A stretch of 64,000 bases of DNA. Origin: JAEXOD01 sp963663265 (GTDB lineage: Bacteria; Bacteroidota; Ignavibacteria; Ignavibacteriales; Melioribacteraceae). The stretch is taken from NCBI GenBank assembly GCA_963663265.2, contig CAXXXM010000001.1, positions 62,001 to 126,000 on the forward strand, read 5' to 3'. The first letter of the stretch is position 1, and each line of letters opens with the position of its first letter. The position numbers and the translations under genes were made by a program. This document shows positions 17,659 to 26,419 of this stretch, in pieces. The notes beneath the pieces are model-generated. The model saw only the letters and a list, made by a program, of their open reading frames with translations, was not told the DNA's origin and did not search any database.

Positions 17659-18789
17659 ATGCAGATTAAAAAGTTTAGTGCAGCAACGTTAAAAGAAGCA
17701 ATTAGCTTAATGAAAGCAGATTTAGGAGATGAAGCTGTAATATTAAGTACACGAGTGTTAGAAGGAGATGCTCGTTTAGGAAAGCAAAAGTTGTTTGAAG
17801 TTACTTGTGGAATGGAAGATGATTATGATACTTCACCCAAGATTGAACCGCAAAAAAATGCTAAATCAAGGGAAGAGCCAAAGAATTTTGAAACAGAACT
17901 TAAAAAACTTACTCAAAAGATATATGGTGTAGCTGCTGAAGAGGAGCCTGCCATAAAACCTATTACAAAAACCAATAAAAAAAACAATATTGAGATAATT
18001 CCGGCAAAAAAAGAACTAAAAGAAATAGCCGAAACATTATTAGATAGGGATATAGAAAAAAATGTAGTTAATGCAATAATTGAACAATTAAACAGATACT
18101 CCGCATTTTTAACACCGGATAATATTGATAACTATGTAATCTCTACAATGAGTTCAATGATATCAACAAGTAAGTTTGAAGTAAAGAAATCACAAAAACC
18201 AAAGGTTATATCATTAATAGGACCAACCGGAGTAGGAAAAACAACCTGTATAGCAAAACTTGCAGTTATATCAAAAATTCTACATAAACTTGATGTAGGA
18301 TTAATTTCCATAGATACATATAGATTAGGTGCTTTAGACCAATTAAGAATATTTTCTGAGGTGAGCAATATTGACCTTTTGGTTGCATACGAACCATCGG
18401 AAATGCCAAAAATGTTATCGAAATTTAAGAAGAAAGATTTAGTTTTTATTGATACAGTAGGAAGGAGTCAAAAAAACACAAACTTATTAAAAGGGATAAA
18501 AGATTTTATTGATGTGGTAAATACAGATGAAATTTATTTAGTATTAAACACAACAAGTTCAACAAAAACAATGTTTGATGTTGCTAATAAGTTTAAATTT
18601 TTGAATTTTAATGGTCTAATATTTACAAAATTAGATGAAGCAGTAACATATGGCAATATAATAAACGTATCTAACAAATTTAACGTACCGATAAAGTATT
18701 TAACTAATGGACAAGTTATACCAGATGATATATTGGCGGCAGAACCCGAATTTATAGCAAATATGATTTATACAGGAAAAATAAATTGA
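17659..18789 (+). CDS. flhF: Flagellar biosynthesis GTPase FlhF
   Basis: FlhF is an SRP-type GTPase that sets where and how many flagella form, together with FlhG. The N-terminal segment MQIKKFSAATLKEAISLMKA matches the FlhF B domain. The NG domain (about residues 115-376) has the P-loop GPTGVGKTT (188-196), DTYRLGALDQLRIFSEV, DTVGRSQKN and the specificity motif FTKLDEA. Length 376 is normal. Its stop overlaps the TTG start of flhG by 4 bp. Confidence 0.95.
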   Translation: MQIKKFSAATLKEAISLMKADLGDEAVILSTRVLEGDARLGKQKLFEVTCGMEDDYDTSPKIEPQKNAKSREEPKNFETELKKLTQKIYGVAAEEEPAIKPITKTNKKNNIEIIPAKKELKEIAETLLDRDIEKNVVNAIIEQLNRYSAFLTPDNIDNYVISTMSSMISTSKFEVKKSQKPKVISLIGPTGVGKTTCIAKLAVISKILHKLDVGLISIDTYRLGALDQLRIFSEVSNIDLLVAYEPSEMPKMLSKFKKKDLVFIDTVGRSQKNTNLLKGIKDFIDVVNTDEIYLVLNTTSSTKTMFDVANKFKFLNFNGLIFTKLDEAVTYGNIINVSNKFNVPIKYLTNGQVIPDDILAAEPEFIANMIYTGKIN

Positions 18790-19619
18790 TATTAGGACAA
18801 GCTGAACGATTACAAGAATTAGCAAATTTAGGTAAATCTTCTTCAAATTTAAAGTTTGCCTGTCCAGTTATTGCCTTTACTTCAGGAAAGGGAGGTACCG
18901 GCAAAACTTTTATTACATTGAATACAGCATATACACTTTCAAAACTGCGTAGAAAAATCCTAATTGTTGATTTAGATGCAAATTTGAGTAATATAAATAT
19001 TATGCTTAATATTAAGCCATCCGGCTCGGTATATGATTTTTTTAATGGAAAAAGTTTACTTGATGAAGTAGTTTATCAGTTTGAGCCAACGTTACATTTT
19101 ATTTTTGGAGAATCCGGGAAAATTGACCATCCAGATTTAACATCACAAAATGTAAAATCATTATTTGACTCTTTACAGAAATTATCACAGAATTACGATT
19201 TTATTTTTATAGATACATCTTCGGGAGCAGGAGAAGGGGTTATTTCCATATTAACAAATTCGGATTATATCTTCCTTGTAACTAATCCTGAGCCAACTTC
19301 AATTATGGATGCATATGTAATTATTAAACTTCTAAACAAAAACGTTGTAACAAATAGGAAGTATGTTATTGTTAATAGATGTTCAAGTTTTACCGAAGGG
19401 AAAACTGCATTTGATAATTTATATAAAGCATCGACACACTTTTTAAGAGAAAAAATTGATTTGTTAGGAATTGTAGAATATAGTGCAGAAGTGAGTAAAT
19501 CGATATTAAGTCAAGAATTATTTGCAATAAAATATCCTGCTTCAAAAATCAATCAACAAATAAAAGGATTGTGTAAAAACATAGTTGGCATTCAAAAGAT
19601 AAATGCCTCCAAATATTAA
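18786..19619 (+). CDS. flhG: Flagellar number regulator FlhG (FleN/YlxH), MinD-like ATPase
   Basis: This MinD/ParA-family ATPase activates FlhF and limits flagellar number. The start is TTG at 18786, overlapping the flhF stop; it keeps the N-terminal QAERLQELANLGK segment, a typical DQAxxLR-like FlhF-activating motif. The deviant Walker A box GKGGTGKTFITLNTAY is at about residues 36-51, Walker B-type ILIVDLDANLSN and FIFIDTSSGAGEG follow. It closes the export operon; 190 bp of AT-rich DNA separate it from the next gene. Confidence 0.93.
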   Translation: MILGQAERLQELANLGKSSSNLKFACPVIAFTSGKGGTGKTFITLNTAYTLSKLRRKILIVDLDANLSNINIMLNIKPSGSVYDFFNGKSLLDEVVYQFEPTLHFIFGESGKIDHPDLTSQNVKSLFDSLQKLSQNYDFIFIDTSSGAGEGVISILTNSDYIFLVTNPEPTSIMDAYVIIKLLNKNVVTNRKYVIVNRCSSFTEGKTAFDNLYKASTHFLREKIDLLGIVEYSAEVSKSILSQELFAIKYPASKINQQIKGLCKNIVGIQKINASKY

Positions 19620-19662
19620 TACCAAAAAGTATTAACAACGTAAAATATAAACGAAATAATTA

Positions 19663-19691
19663 TTGACAGGATAGTAATTTTATAGTATTAT
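19663..19691 (+). promoter_or_regulatory. Sigma-70-type promoter ahead of the fliA operon
   Basis: TTGACA (19663-19668), a 17-bp spacer and TATTAT (19686-19691) form a near-consensus housekeeping promoter in the gap between flhG and the next gene. It would give a leader of about 110 nt. It would let fliA and the rod and hook-junction genes be transcribed independently of the export operon. Confidence 0.6.
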
Positions 19692-19809
19692 CTATATGTT
19701 TTTTAATTTTTTAACAAAAAATCAAAAAAAATTTACAAAAAGCCTAAATTTTTTATTAAATTATATTAGGTATATTCTATCATTGCTTTAATATATTAAA
19801 TTAAAAGAA

Positions 19810-20046
19810 ATGAATAAAATAGTATTAAATTTTGGATTATTAGTATTTTTTATATCAATGATTATCTATAGCCAAAAAGGGCTTGATATTATAGATGTAT
19901 TTATACGGTCATTTGCACTATTTATGGTAGTTACAGTAATGTTTACAATTATTTCAATTATATTTATAAAGGCAATAAACGATGCTTCGGCTCGCAAGGC
20001 ACGACAAATGAATGAGAAATTCATAGGAAACAATAAGCATGAATAA
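19810..20046 (+). CDS. Small two-span membrane protein between flhG and fliA
   Basis: The 78-residue product is not recognised. It has two hydrophobic segments (about residues 5-20 and 32-57) and a basic cytoplasmic-looking tail (KAINDASARKARQMNEKFIG). Its stop lies inside the start of fliA (8-bp overlap), so it is probably translated with the sigma factor and belongs to the flagellar locus. No ribosome binding site of note precedes the ATG. Being coupled to fliA, it might influence sigma-28 or membrane placement, but nothing in the sequence shows this. Confidence 0.7.
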   Translation: MNKIVLNFGLLVFFISMIIYSQKGLDIIDVFIRSFALFMVVTVMFTIISIIFIKAINDASARKARQMNEKFIGNNKHE

Positions 20047-20665
20047 TAACGAATTATGGTTAATGTATAAAGAAAATCCTACTGCTGTAATCAAACGGCA
20101 GATTATGATCAATTATACAAATTTAGTTCATTATGTTATTCATAACTCCAAATTTGTTACACTTAATGTAATAGACGAAAAGGATTTTTTTCAATTTGGA
20201 ATAGAAGGACTAAGCGAAGCAATAGAACGTTTTGACCCACAATATGGAACGAAATTTGAAACGTATGCAATTCAAAGAATACGTGGAAAAATAATTGATG
20301 AGATAAGGAAGATACAATCCAAACCAAGAACTTCGGGAAGTGGAGAATCGGATTATCCTCCAAAAAATATTTCTTTAAGTCATCAAATAGATGGTACTGA
20401 TTCGTACACATTAAATGAAACTATACCGGCTGATGTTGAGTTGCCGGATGAAGCATTAAATAAAAAGGAACAAAAAGAGATATTGCTTGAAGCGATAAAT
20501 TCGCTTGAAGAACGAGATAGGTTAATAATAACCCTTTATTATTATGAAAATTTAAATTATAAAGAAATATCAGAAGTCCTAAATATAACAGTCTCTCGGG
20601 TTTCCCAAGTACATTCTCGGATACTGAAAGAACTAAAAGAAAAACTACAAGGGAAATATGTTTAA
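20039..20665 (+). CDS. fliA: RNA polymerase sigma-28 factor FliA
   Basis: FliA directs transcription of late flagellar genes. The 208 residues cover region 2 (FFQFGIEGLSEAIERFDPQY, then GTKFETYAIQRIRGKIIDEI), a region-3 segment, and region 4 with the helix-turn-helix YKEISEVLNITVSRVSQVHS (about residues 176-195). RGKIIDEIR is typical of the sigma-28/FliA class. The length is slightly below the usual 230-250. It overlaps the small gene before it and the HDOD gene after it. No anti-sigma factor FlgM was found in the window. Confidence 0.93.
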   Translation: MNNNELWLMYKENPTAVIKRQIMINYTNLVHYVIHNSKFVTLNVIDEKDFFQFGIEGLSEAIERFDPQYGTKFETYAIQRIRGKIIDEIRKIQSKPRTSGSGESDYPPKNISLSHQIDGTDSYTLNETIPADVELPDEALNKKEQKEILLEAINSLEERDRLIITLYYYENLNYKEISEVLNITVSRVSQVHSRILKELKEKLQGKYV

Positions 20666-21542
20666 TAATGAAATTATCAATGAAACTGAAGTAAGAAAAA
20701 GAAGAATAGAAAGTATTCTTTCTGGCGTGCGTAACCTGCCTTCTGTTCCGGTAATAATGATGGAAGTATCAAAACTTATTGAAGAACCTGGTGCAAGTGC
20801 TTCAAAACTTGGAAAAGTAATCAGCAAGGATCAAGGCTTGGTAACCAAAATACTATCAGTAGCAAACTCGCCGTTATATGGAATACCACGCAGGGTATCT
20901 ACGATAGATTTTGCAATAGTGATATTGGGTTTCAATCATATAAAAAACATAGTAATTGCTTTATCAATGATGGAAGCATTTAAGGATGTAAACGGACCGG
21001 AATTTGACCATAAAAAATATTGGGCACATTCATTTATGGTGGCAACCGCTGCCAAAAAAATTGCTGATGACTTAGGTTATAGAACAAGCGGGGAAGTGTT
21101 TACAGCGGGTTTATTACATGATTTAGGAATCCCAATTATATATAAGCATTTTAATAAAGAGTATAACGAAATAGTAAGGCTGACAGAAGAAACCGGAAAA
21201 AGTTTCTTTTCGTTAGAAGAAGAAGTGATTGGAATAAATCACATGGATATAGCTAAATTTTTGATTGATAAATGGAATCTCCCTGTACATTTGGGGGAAT
21301 CAATACAATATCATCACTATCCAAGTAAAACCCCTAATGAGCCATTAGTGGCATCGTTAATTCATTTAGCAGACTTTATAACACAAAAGATAGGAATAGG
21401 AGATTTTGATTGTGATAAAGGCATGCAATTTGATGATAATATAATAGACATATTAAAATTAGGGAATCAAGAATACTTGGAACAGTTTATAATGAGTTAT
21501 AAGGAACTATTCGAAAATCAAATTGAATCATTAAACTTTTGA
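20658..21542 (+). CDS. HDOD domain protein, first of a tandem pair
   Basis: HDOD proteins are regulatory relatives of HD phosphohydrolases, common in signalling and motility loci. The 294 residues have the HDOD pattern: LPSVPVIMMEVSKLIEEPGA, then ISKDQGLVTKILSVANSPLY and GIPRRVSTIDFAIVILG, with later GLLHDLG, HHYPS and HLADFIT. Several His/Asp positions of the HD fold (H..HD) are kept, so metal binding is possible. It overlaps fliA by 8 bp, tying it to the flagellar regulon. The next gene is a close paralogue. The output is unknown. Confidence 0.88.
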   Translation: MFNNEIINETEVRKRRIESILSGVRNLPSVPVIMMEVSKLIEEPGASASKLGKVISKDQGLVTKILSVANSPLYGIPRRVSTIDFAIVILGFNHIKNIVIALSMMEAFKDVNGPEFDHKKYWAHSFMVATAAKKIADDLGYRTSGEVFTAGLLHDLGIPIIYKHFNKEYNEIVRLTEETGKSFFSLEEEVIGINHMDIAKFLIDKWNLPVHLGESIQYHHYPSKTPNEPLVASLIHLADFITQKIGIGDFDCDKGMQFDDNIIDILKLGNQEYLEQFIMSYKELFENQIESLNF

Positions 21543-21549
21543 GTGTTAT

Positions 21550-22434
21550 ATGTCAAATAACTTAACAGAACAAATAATATTAGAGAAAAGAAGAAAAACC
21601 GAGTTGGTTTTGGCTAATATTTACAACTTACCATCAATGTCGGAAGTAATGATGGAAGTTTCCAAACTGTTAGATAACCCTAATACAAACACCACATTGT
21701 TAAGTAAAAAGATTGGAAAAGACCCTGGATTAGCAACCAAAATCTTATCGATAGCAAACTCGCCATTGTATGGATTGCCAAGAAAGGTATCTACCATTGA
21801 TTTTGCAATATTAATTATAGGATATCAAGATATAAAAAATATTGTAATAGCTTTATCGATGATAGAATCCTTTAAGAATAAGAGTGATAAGTACTTAGAC
21901 CAAAAAGAATTTTGGCTTCACTCATTATTATGTGCAAATGCAGCAAAGCGAATATCGGAAGATATGGGCTATCGATTTGGGGGAGAAGCTTTTGTTACCG
22001 GTCTTTTACATGACTTGGGTGTGCCGGTTATGCATAAATATTTTCATACAGCCTTTTTAGATATATACGATAAGGTTGTTAATCAAGATGTTTTCTGCCT
22101 TGATGCTGAAGTAGAATTTTTAGGATATACACATCAAGAAATGGGAAAATTTTTAACTAACAAATGGAATCTTCCAAGTCATTTATGCGATACAATAAGC
22201 AACCATCACCATCCTTCAAAAGCTGTTGAAAATCAAGTGTTGGCTTCTATTGTACATTTGGCTGATTATATGACACAAAAGTTAAAAATAGGCGATTTCT
22301 ATTGGGATAAGAACTACAAATTAGATGAAAGCATTTTAGGGATTTTGAAGTTTAAGTCAATGGAAGATCTTGATAAGTTTATAGCTAACTACGAACCTTT
22401 ATTTGCAGAAGAAATTAAAACAATAAAGATCTAA
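21550..22434 (+). CDS. HDOD domain protein, second of a tandem pair
   Basis: This 294-residue protein is of identical length to its neighbour and aligns along the whole length: LPSMSEVMMEVSKLLDNPN, IGKDPGLATKILSIANSPLY, GLPRKVSTIDFAILIIGY, GLLHDLGVPVMHKYF, NHHHPSKA and HLADYMTQK. The pair clearly arose by tandem duplication and has since diverged across its length. The HD residues of the domain are retained. Its stop abuts the start codon of the kinase-like gene, so the three proteins may act together. Confidence 0.88.
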   Translation: MSNNLTEQIILEKRRKTELVLANIYNLPSMSEVMMEVSKLLDNPNTNTTLLSKKIGKDPGLATKILSIANSPLYGLPRKVSTIDFAILIIGYQDIKNIVIALSMIESFKNKSDKYLDQKEFWLHSLLCANAAKRISEDMGYRFGGEAFVTGLLHDLGVPVMHKYFHTAFLDIYDKVVNQDVFCLDAEVEFLGYTHQEMGKFLTNKWNLPSHLCDTISNHHHPSKAVENQVLASIVHLADYMTQKLKIGDFYWDKNYKLDESILGILKFKSMEDLDKFIANYEPLFAEEIKTIKI

Positions 22435-23742
22435 ATGCTACGACTACACAAACAAAATACTGACCATTTTGAGCCCTTCTATAAATCATTAGAAGATTTG
22501 GATAATAATGATGATTTGAAGGATGATGGTGTTAACGTTTTTAGAAAAAACGGAGATATAAGTTCTAATTTAATGCTTGAGAAATATTCTCATCTTTTTC
22601 AAAGTTTGATTAGTTTTACTCAAGACTTAGAAGAATTACGAACTCCGGGTGATTTTGTTGAAGCCTTAAAAACAAGCGTAAGAAGATTGATACCTGTTAA
22701 AGATGCAGATGTTTTATATTTTGATGACATGTTGATGCGCTTAAGTAATTTAGAAAATAAACAAAATCCGCTTTCTGAAGTTATGAATCACTTTTATAAA
22801 GAAGGGATTTTAAGTCTTTTGTTTGAATCAAAAAAACCGATAATTTTACCTGAACTAAAAAGTTTTAATTCACAAGGTCCAAAATTAAATTATATTATCT
22901 ATCCTATTTTTGATGATAATAAAAAGAAAGGGATTTTTGTGTTGTTGACAAGTATTAACCAACAAAACTTTAGTGAATATGATAAACATTTTATTAATAC
23001 AATATTAAGTTTAAGTCTATCTAAAGTAGATAAGTTGATACTTAAAAATAAATTAAATTCTACTTATGAAGAATTACAAACCTACCAGGCTAAATTGTCT
23101 AATGATTTTCGTTTAGCCGCAATAGGAGAATTGACAGAAGGTATTGTTGAAGACATTACAAATCCTTTGCAAGTTATTTTATCACATGTTGACTTAATTT
23201 CGGAAGAGTCCATTCTACCGGAAATACAGAAGGTGAAAGCACAAGTAAAAAAGATAAATAACCTTGTGAACAGATTGACGAAATTTTCAAGTATTAATCA
23301 GAAAAACGTTCAAATTCAACCATGTAACTTGAATAATATATTAAATGATTATTACGAACTTATCAAATCTACTTTAGATAATGTTGGTATGGAATTGGTA
23401 TTAGATTTAGAAGAAATAGTACCACCGATACTAACACACCAAAATTATATTTATCAGATACTGACAAATATATTTGGTTTGATAAAGAAAAGTAATTTTG
23501 ATTCAGGTGGTATATTGATTCAAACACGATTTAAGAATGATGATTTGGTGTTAAAAATAATTACAACTAACACACTTGAAGCATTTGATTCAGATAAGAT
23601 GGTTGACAAAAAATTTGACTTAAATGTTAAAATAGTTGATAACTTAATGAAAAAACATGAAGGAAAATTTATTGTAGAAGTGTTTGAACAAGGTGGTTCT
23701 ATAATTACTTGCAGATTTCCACTTAAAAGAAAGGTAATGTAA
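22435..23742 (+). CDS. Histidine-kinase-like protein without phosphoacceptor His (probable pseudokinase)
   Basis: The 435 residues contain a GAF-like region (about residues 50-205), a coiled linker and a HisKA/DHp-like helix RLAAIGELTEGIVEDITNPL. Compared with the common GELAAGIAHEINNPL, the phosphoacceptor His is Glu239. The C-terminal part (about residues 300-432) resembles a HATPase fold but lacks a clear N box and any DxGxG box, so ATP binding is doubtful. There is no membrane span. It lies after two HDOD genes and 1 bp into the next flagellar-locus gene. It may act as a scaffold or a sink for another regulator; no activity is shown. Confidence 0.75.
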   Translation: MLRLHKQNTDHFEPFYKSLEDLDNNDDLKDDGVNVFRKNGDISSNLMLEKYSHLFQSLISFTQDLEELRTPGDFVEALKTSVRRLIPVKDADVLYFDDMLMRLSNLENKQNPLSEVMNHFYKEGILSLLFESKKPIILPELKSFNSQGPKLNYIIYPIFDDNKKKGIFVLLTSINQQNFSEYDKHFINTILSLSLSKVDKLILKNKLNSTYEELQTYQAKLSNDFRLAAIGELTEGIVEDITNPLQVILSHVDLISEESILPEIQKVKAQVKKINNLVNRLTKFSSINQKNVQIQPCNLNNILNDYYELIKSTLDNVGMELVLDLEEIVPPILTHQNYIYQILTNIFGLIKKSNFDSGGILIQTRFKNDDLVLKIITTNTLEAFDSDKMVDKKFDLNVKIVDNLMKKHEGKFIVEVFEQGGSIITCRFPLKRKVM

Positions 23743-24311
23743 TGAAAAAAATATACTTTTTGATAGCTTTTGTTCTGTTATTACAGCAGTCGAAAGCAGA
23801 AAACATTATTGTAGATTCAACTACAACTACCTCTAAAGATTCTATTGCTGCTGCGGCATCAGATTCAATAAACATTCGTTCAATGTTAGATAATGAGATT
23901 GCTGCTATAAAAGCTAAACAAGCTGAAGAAGACCTTAAAAATCAAACATATTTGGTTTCATCAAAACAAGTTGTAACTAAAAGCGAACCTGATATAATTG
24001 CATACGCATTCTGGGGTGTTGAATTTTTGTTAATTGTTGTTATTCTGGCTGTTTGGTATAAAAAAGTACAGTATAGAAAAAAATATGCTGTTAAAACCTT
24101 AAAAATTAATATTTCAAAGCTTAGAGAAGAAAAAATAATACATACGGCTAATGAAGAACTAAGTATAGTAAGAAAAAACTTAATTGCACTTCCAATTCGT
24201 TACGATGATAATGGAAGAGATATTGTTAAAAAAGCAAGAGAATATTCAATTTCCAAAGGAGAAGTTTTTTTAGCAGCAAAGTTGAAAATTTTAGCCGGTG
24301 AAGCAAAATGA
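23742..24311 (+). CDS. Unrecognised single-span protein in the flagellar locus
   Basis: The 189-residue product is not recognised. It begins with a signal-peptide-like stretch (MKKIYFLIAFVLLLQQSKA), has a Ser/Thr/Ala-rich periplasmic part, a transmembrane helix at about residues 88-106 (WGVEFLLIVVILAVWY), then a basic cytoplasmic tail rich in Lys and Glu. Topology (cleaved leader, one span, cytoplasmic tail) resembles FliO, but a clearer FliO is encoded at 12391, so that is not claimed. It overlaps both neighbours by 1-4 bp, so it is an integral operon member. Confidence 0.65.
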   Translation: MKKIYFLIAFVLLLQQSKAENIIVDSTTTTSKDSIAAAASDSINIRSMLDNEIAAIKAKQAEEDLKNQTYLVSSKQVVTKSEPDIIAYAFWGVEFLLIVVILAVWYKKVQYRKKYAVKTLKINISKLREEKIIHTANEELSIVRKNLIALPIRYDDNGRDIVKKAREYSISKGEVFLAAKLKILAGEAK

Positions 24312-25486
24312 TTTCAAGTTTAGATAACAATAAGTACATCTCGTTAGATGTACTTAAGTTATCATCAAAAGGATTTCTTTCAAACCTTCCTCAAGAAAAC
24401 TCAATTGTAACGTTAAAGGTAGTAGAAAAATTTGATGCTTTATATAAAGTATTAATTGATGGCGAAGTTTTCCAGACAAAACTACCGATAGATGTTAATA
24501 AAGGTGATTTGTTAGTTGGAAAAGTTATCACAAATAATCCACTAACAATAGGATTGGATAATTTTGGACAGTTGAAGTTTATTGACCAACAAGTTTTAGT
24601 TGATATAATTAAAAAATTTGGAATTAAGGTTACCAAAACGAGTTTAACAGTAGTTGAAAAGCTGGTTGTTGCTAAAAAAACATTAGTTAAATCTAAAGTT
24701 GAAGACTTGATTTCGCTAATTGATAATGATATTGAAATGATTGATTATCAAGTTGGAATTTTAATCGGATTAATGTGGAGTGCTTCTTATCAGAGAAAAG
24801 AAGACTTGTACGAAGTTGCAAAAATAATGAAAGAAATACCATTTGATAAGCTTTGTAATGAAATATTCATTTCTATTATTAGGTTGAATGGTTTAAATCT
24901 TCCAAACTCTATATATGATGAAATAAAAAAGGTGTTTTTTGTTAATATTGTTGATGAAAGCTTTCCAAACTTGGCAGCTAATAAAAATAGTTCAGTAATT
25001 AGTTTAATCTTATTGTTAAATAGCTGGGCGGAAAGATATATTAATTTAAAAACAGAATCAGACGAACTTAATTATTTAATTGAAAAACTGATTAAATATC
25101 ATTTTCAAAAAAAAATATATAATTCTTTTAATTTTTTCCCCGATTTTTATATTATTATTAATAATAAAGAATTGGATTTAGTTGTTTATAGCTATGAACA
25201 GTTAAATGGAAGTTTGGGAAATAAGTATTATAAGACAGATATTATATGTGGATATCAAAATAAATATAAAGGGTTAATTGACGGGGTTTTTATCAATACC
25301 GGATTTTCAGGCAAAATGAATATAATTGATTCGGTAACGAAAGAAAAAACATCAATTTTTGATAGTTTAATAAACAAAATAATAAATAAGACAAATCTTT
25401 CCATTAACTTACTCCTATCTCAAGGATATACATCCCCGGAATTTAAATATCAAGCCAAAGCAGACCTGTTAAATATTAAGGCATAA
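24308..25486 (+). CDS. Unrecognised protein in the flagellar locus, weakly FliK-like N-terminus
   Basis: The 392-residue protein is not firmly recognised. The N-terminal segment (IVTLKVVEKFDALYKVLIDG, then EVFQTKLPIDVNKGDLLVGKVI, about residues 26-70) resembles a beta-barrel domain seen near the start of some FliK-type proteins. The rest is rich in Asn, Lys and Ile with no motif. No signal peptide or span is seen. A second hook-length or secretion-control role is conceivable, but the canonical FliK C-terminal domain is not evident. The start overlaps the previous gene by 4 bp. Confidence 0.6.
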   Translation: MISSLDNNKYISLDVLKLSSKGFLSNLPQENSIVTLKVVEKFDALYKVLIDGEVFQTKLPIDVNKGDLLVGKVITNNPLTIGLDNFGQLKFIDQQVLVDIIKKFGIKVTKTSLTVVEKLVVAKKTLVKSKVEDLISLIDNDIEMIDYQVGILIGLMWSASYQRKEDLYEVAKIMKEIPFDKLCNEIFISIIRLNGLNLPNSIYDEIKKVFFVNIVDESFPNLAANKNSSVISLILLLNSWAERYINLKTESDELNYLIEKLIKYHFQKKIYNSFNFFPDFYIIINNKELDLVVYSYEQLNGSLGNKYYKTDIICGYQNKYKGLIDGVFINTGFSGKMNIIDSVTKEKTSIFDSLINKIINKTNLSINLLLSQGYTSPEFKYQAKADLLNIKA

Positions 25487-25509
25487 ATTTTGATGTTTGT
25501 TAATTGAAT

Positions 25510-25719
25510 ATGGAAGAAGAAGAAAAACTATATCAATTAGCTAAGCTAAAAGGTTTAATAAAAAAGGATTCAATATTTTCTGAAGCAGTTAAACTGCAAA
25601 ACAAAGAAGAGAAGATTCCAAATAAATTAACAGGACTTACAATAGAGCTTGTAAAACTATTATATAGTACTCAAGCAAGTAAATCCGGAGGAAACAAGGA
25701 TGATAAAAGGTCTATATAA
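25510..25719 (+). CDS. Small hypothetical protein before flgF
   Basis: A 69-residue charged protein that I do not recognise. The ATG at 25510 is preferred to the in-frame TTG at 25504. Its 3' end overlaps the flgF start by 20 bp, and the flgF ribosome binding site (GGAGG within 25687-25691) lies inside it, so translation of the two is probably linked. No membrane segment or known motif is present. It could be a small flagellar chaperone or a non-conserved reading frame. Confidence 0.5.
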   Translation: MEEEEKLYQLAKLKGLIKKDSIFSEAVKLQNKEEKIPNKLTGLTIELVKLLYSTQASKSGGNKDDKRSI

Positions 25720-26410
25720 TTCTGCTATTGCGATGAACACAAGAATGAAAAATCTTGAAATTGTTTCAAACAACTTAGCAAATATAAATACAACCGGTTA
25801 TAAACGAGAAATACCATTTTCGGAGTATTTATCGCGAGAGGATGGAACACAGGTGAAACAAGTTACAGATTTTAGTGAAGGCAACTTAGTGGAAACCGGC
25901 AATTCTTTTGATTTAGCAATAACGGGAGATGGATTTTTTGTTGTGGATACCGGTAATGGATTAGAATTGACAAAAAACGGTAAGTTTTCTATTAGCGAGG
26001 AAGGATTTATAATTGATTCAAGAGGCTACAAAGTTCAAAGTTCCAATGGTGGAATAAATATATATGAGTCTGTTGTTGATAAAAACAAGCCGATACTAAT
26101 TACAAAAGAAGGAGAAGTAAAACAGGGGGATTTAGTTATTGATAAATTATTGATAACAAAGGTTACAAATCAAGAGGGGATGGATAGAAGAGATAGTCAA
26201 AATTTTAAGTTTGATGATATGGATTATTCCCCAGCAATTGATACCGAATATGAAATTCATCAAGGTTATTTAGAAGAATCAAATACAAATCCAATTTTGG
26301 AATTGGAGTCGATGATAAGAATCAACAAAGATTATGAGGCATCGCAAAAAATGATATCCTCACTTGATACAATCTTAAGTCAATCAAAAGAAATTGGAAG
26401 AGTACAATAG
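25700..26410 (+). CDS. flgF: Flagellar proximal rod protein FlgF
   Basis: FlgF is a proximal rod subunit. The N-terminal rod signature (NLEIVSNNLANINTTGYKRE, about residues 17-36) and C-terminal helix pattern (QGYLEESNTNPILELESMIR) are clear, with a middle region shorter than in FlgG. At 236 residues and standing directly before flgG, the FlgF assignment is preferred over a second FlgG. A GGAGG precedes the ATG. It begins the flgF-G-A-H-I-J run. Confidence 0.92.
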   Translation: MIKGLYNSAIAMNTRMKNLEIVSNNLANINTTGYKREIPFSEYLSREDGTQVKQVTDFSEGNLVETGNSFDLAITGDGFFVVDTGNGLELTKNGKFSISEEGFIIDSRGYKVQSSNGGINIYESVVDKNKPILITKEGEVKQGDLVIDKLLITKVTNQEGMDRRDSQNFKFDDMDYSPAIDTEYEIHQGYLEESNTNPILELESMIRINKDYEASQKMISSLDTILSQSKEIGRVQ

Positions 26411-26419
26411 GAGAAAAAT

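Noticed and set aside
24308..25486. Calling this gene a second fliK
   Set aside because: Only a weak N-terminal resemblance is seen; the conserved FliK C-terminal domain is missing, so no symbol was given.
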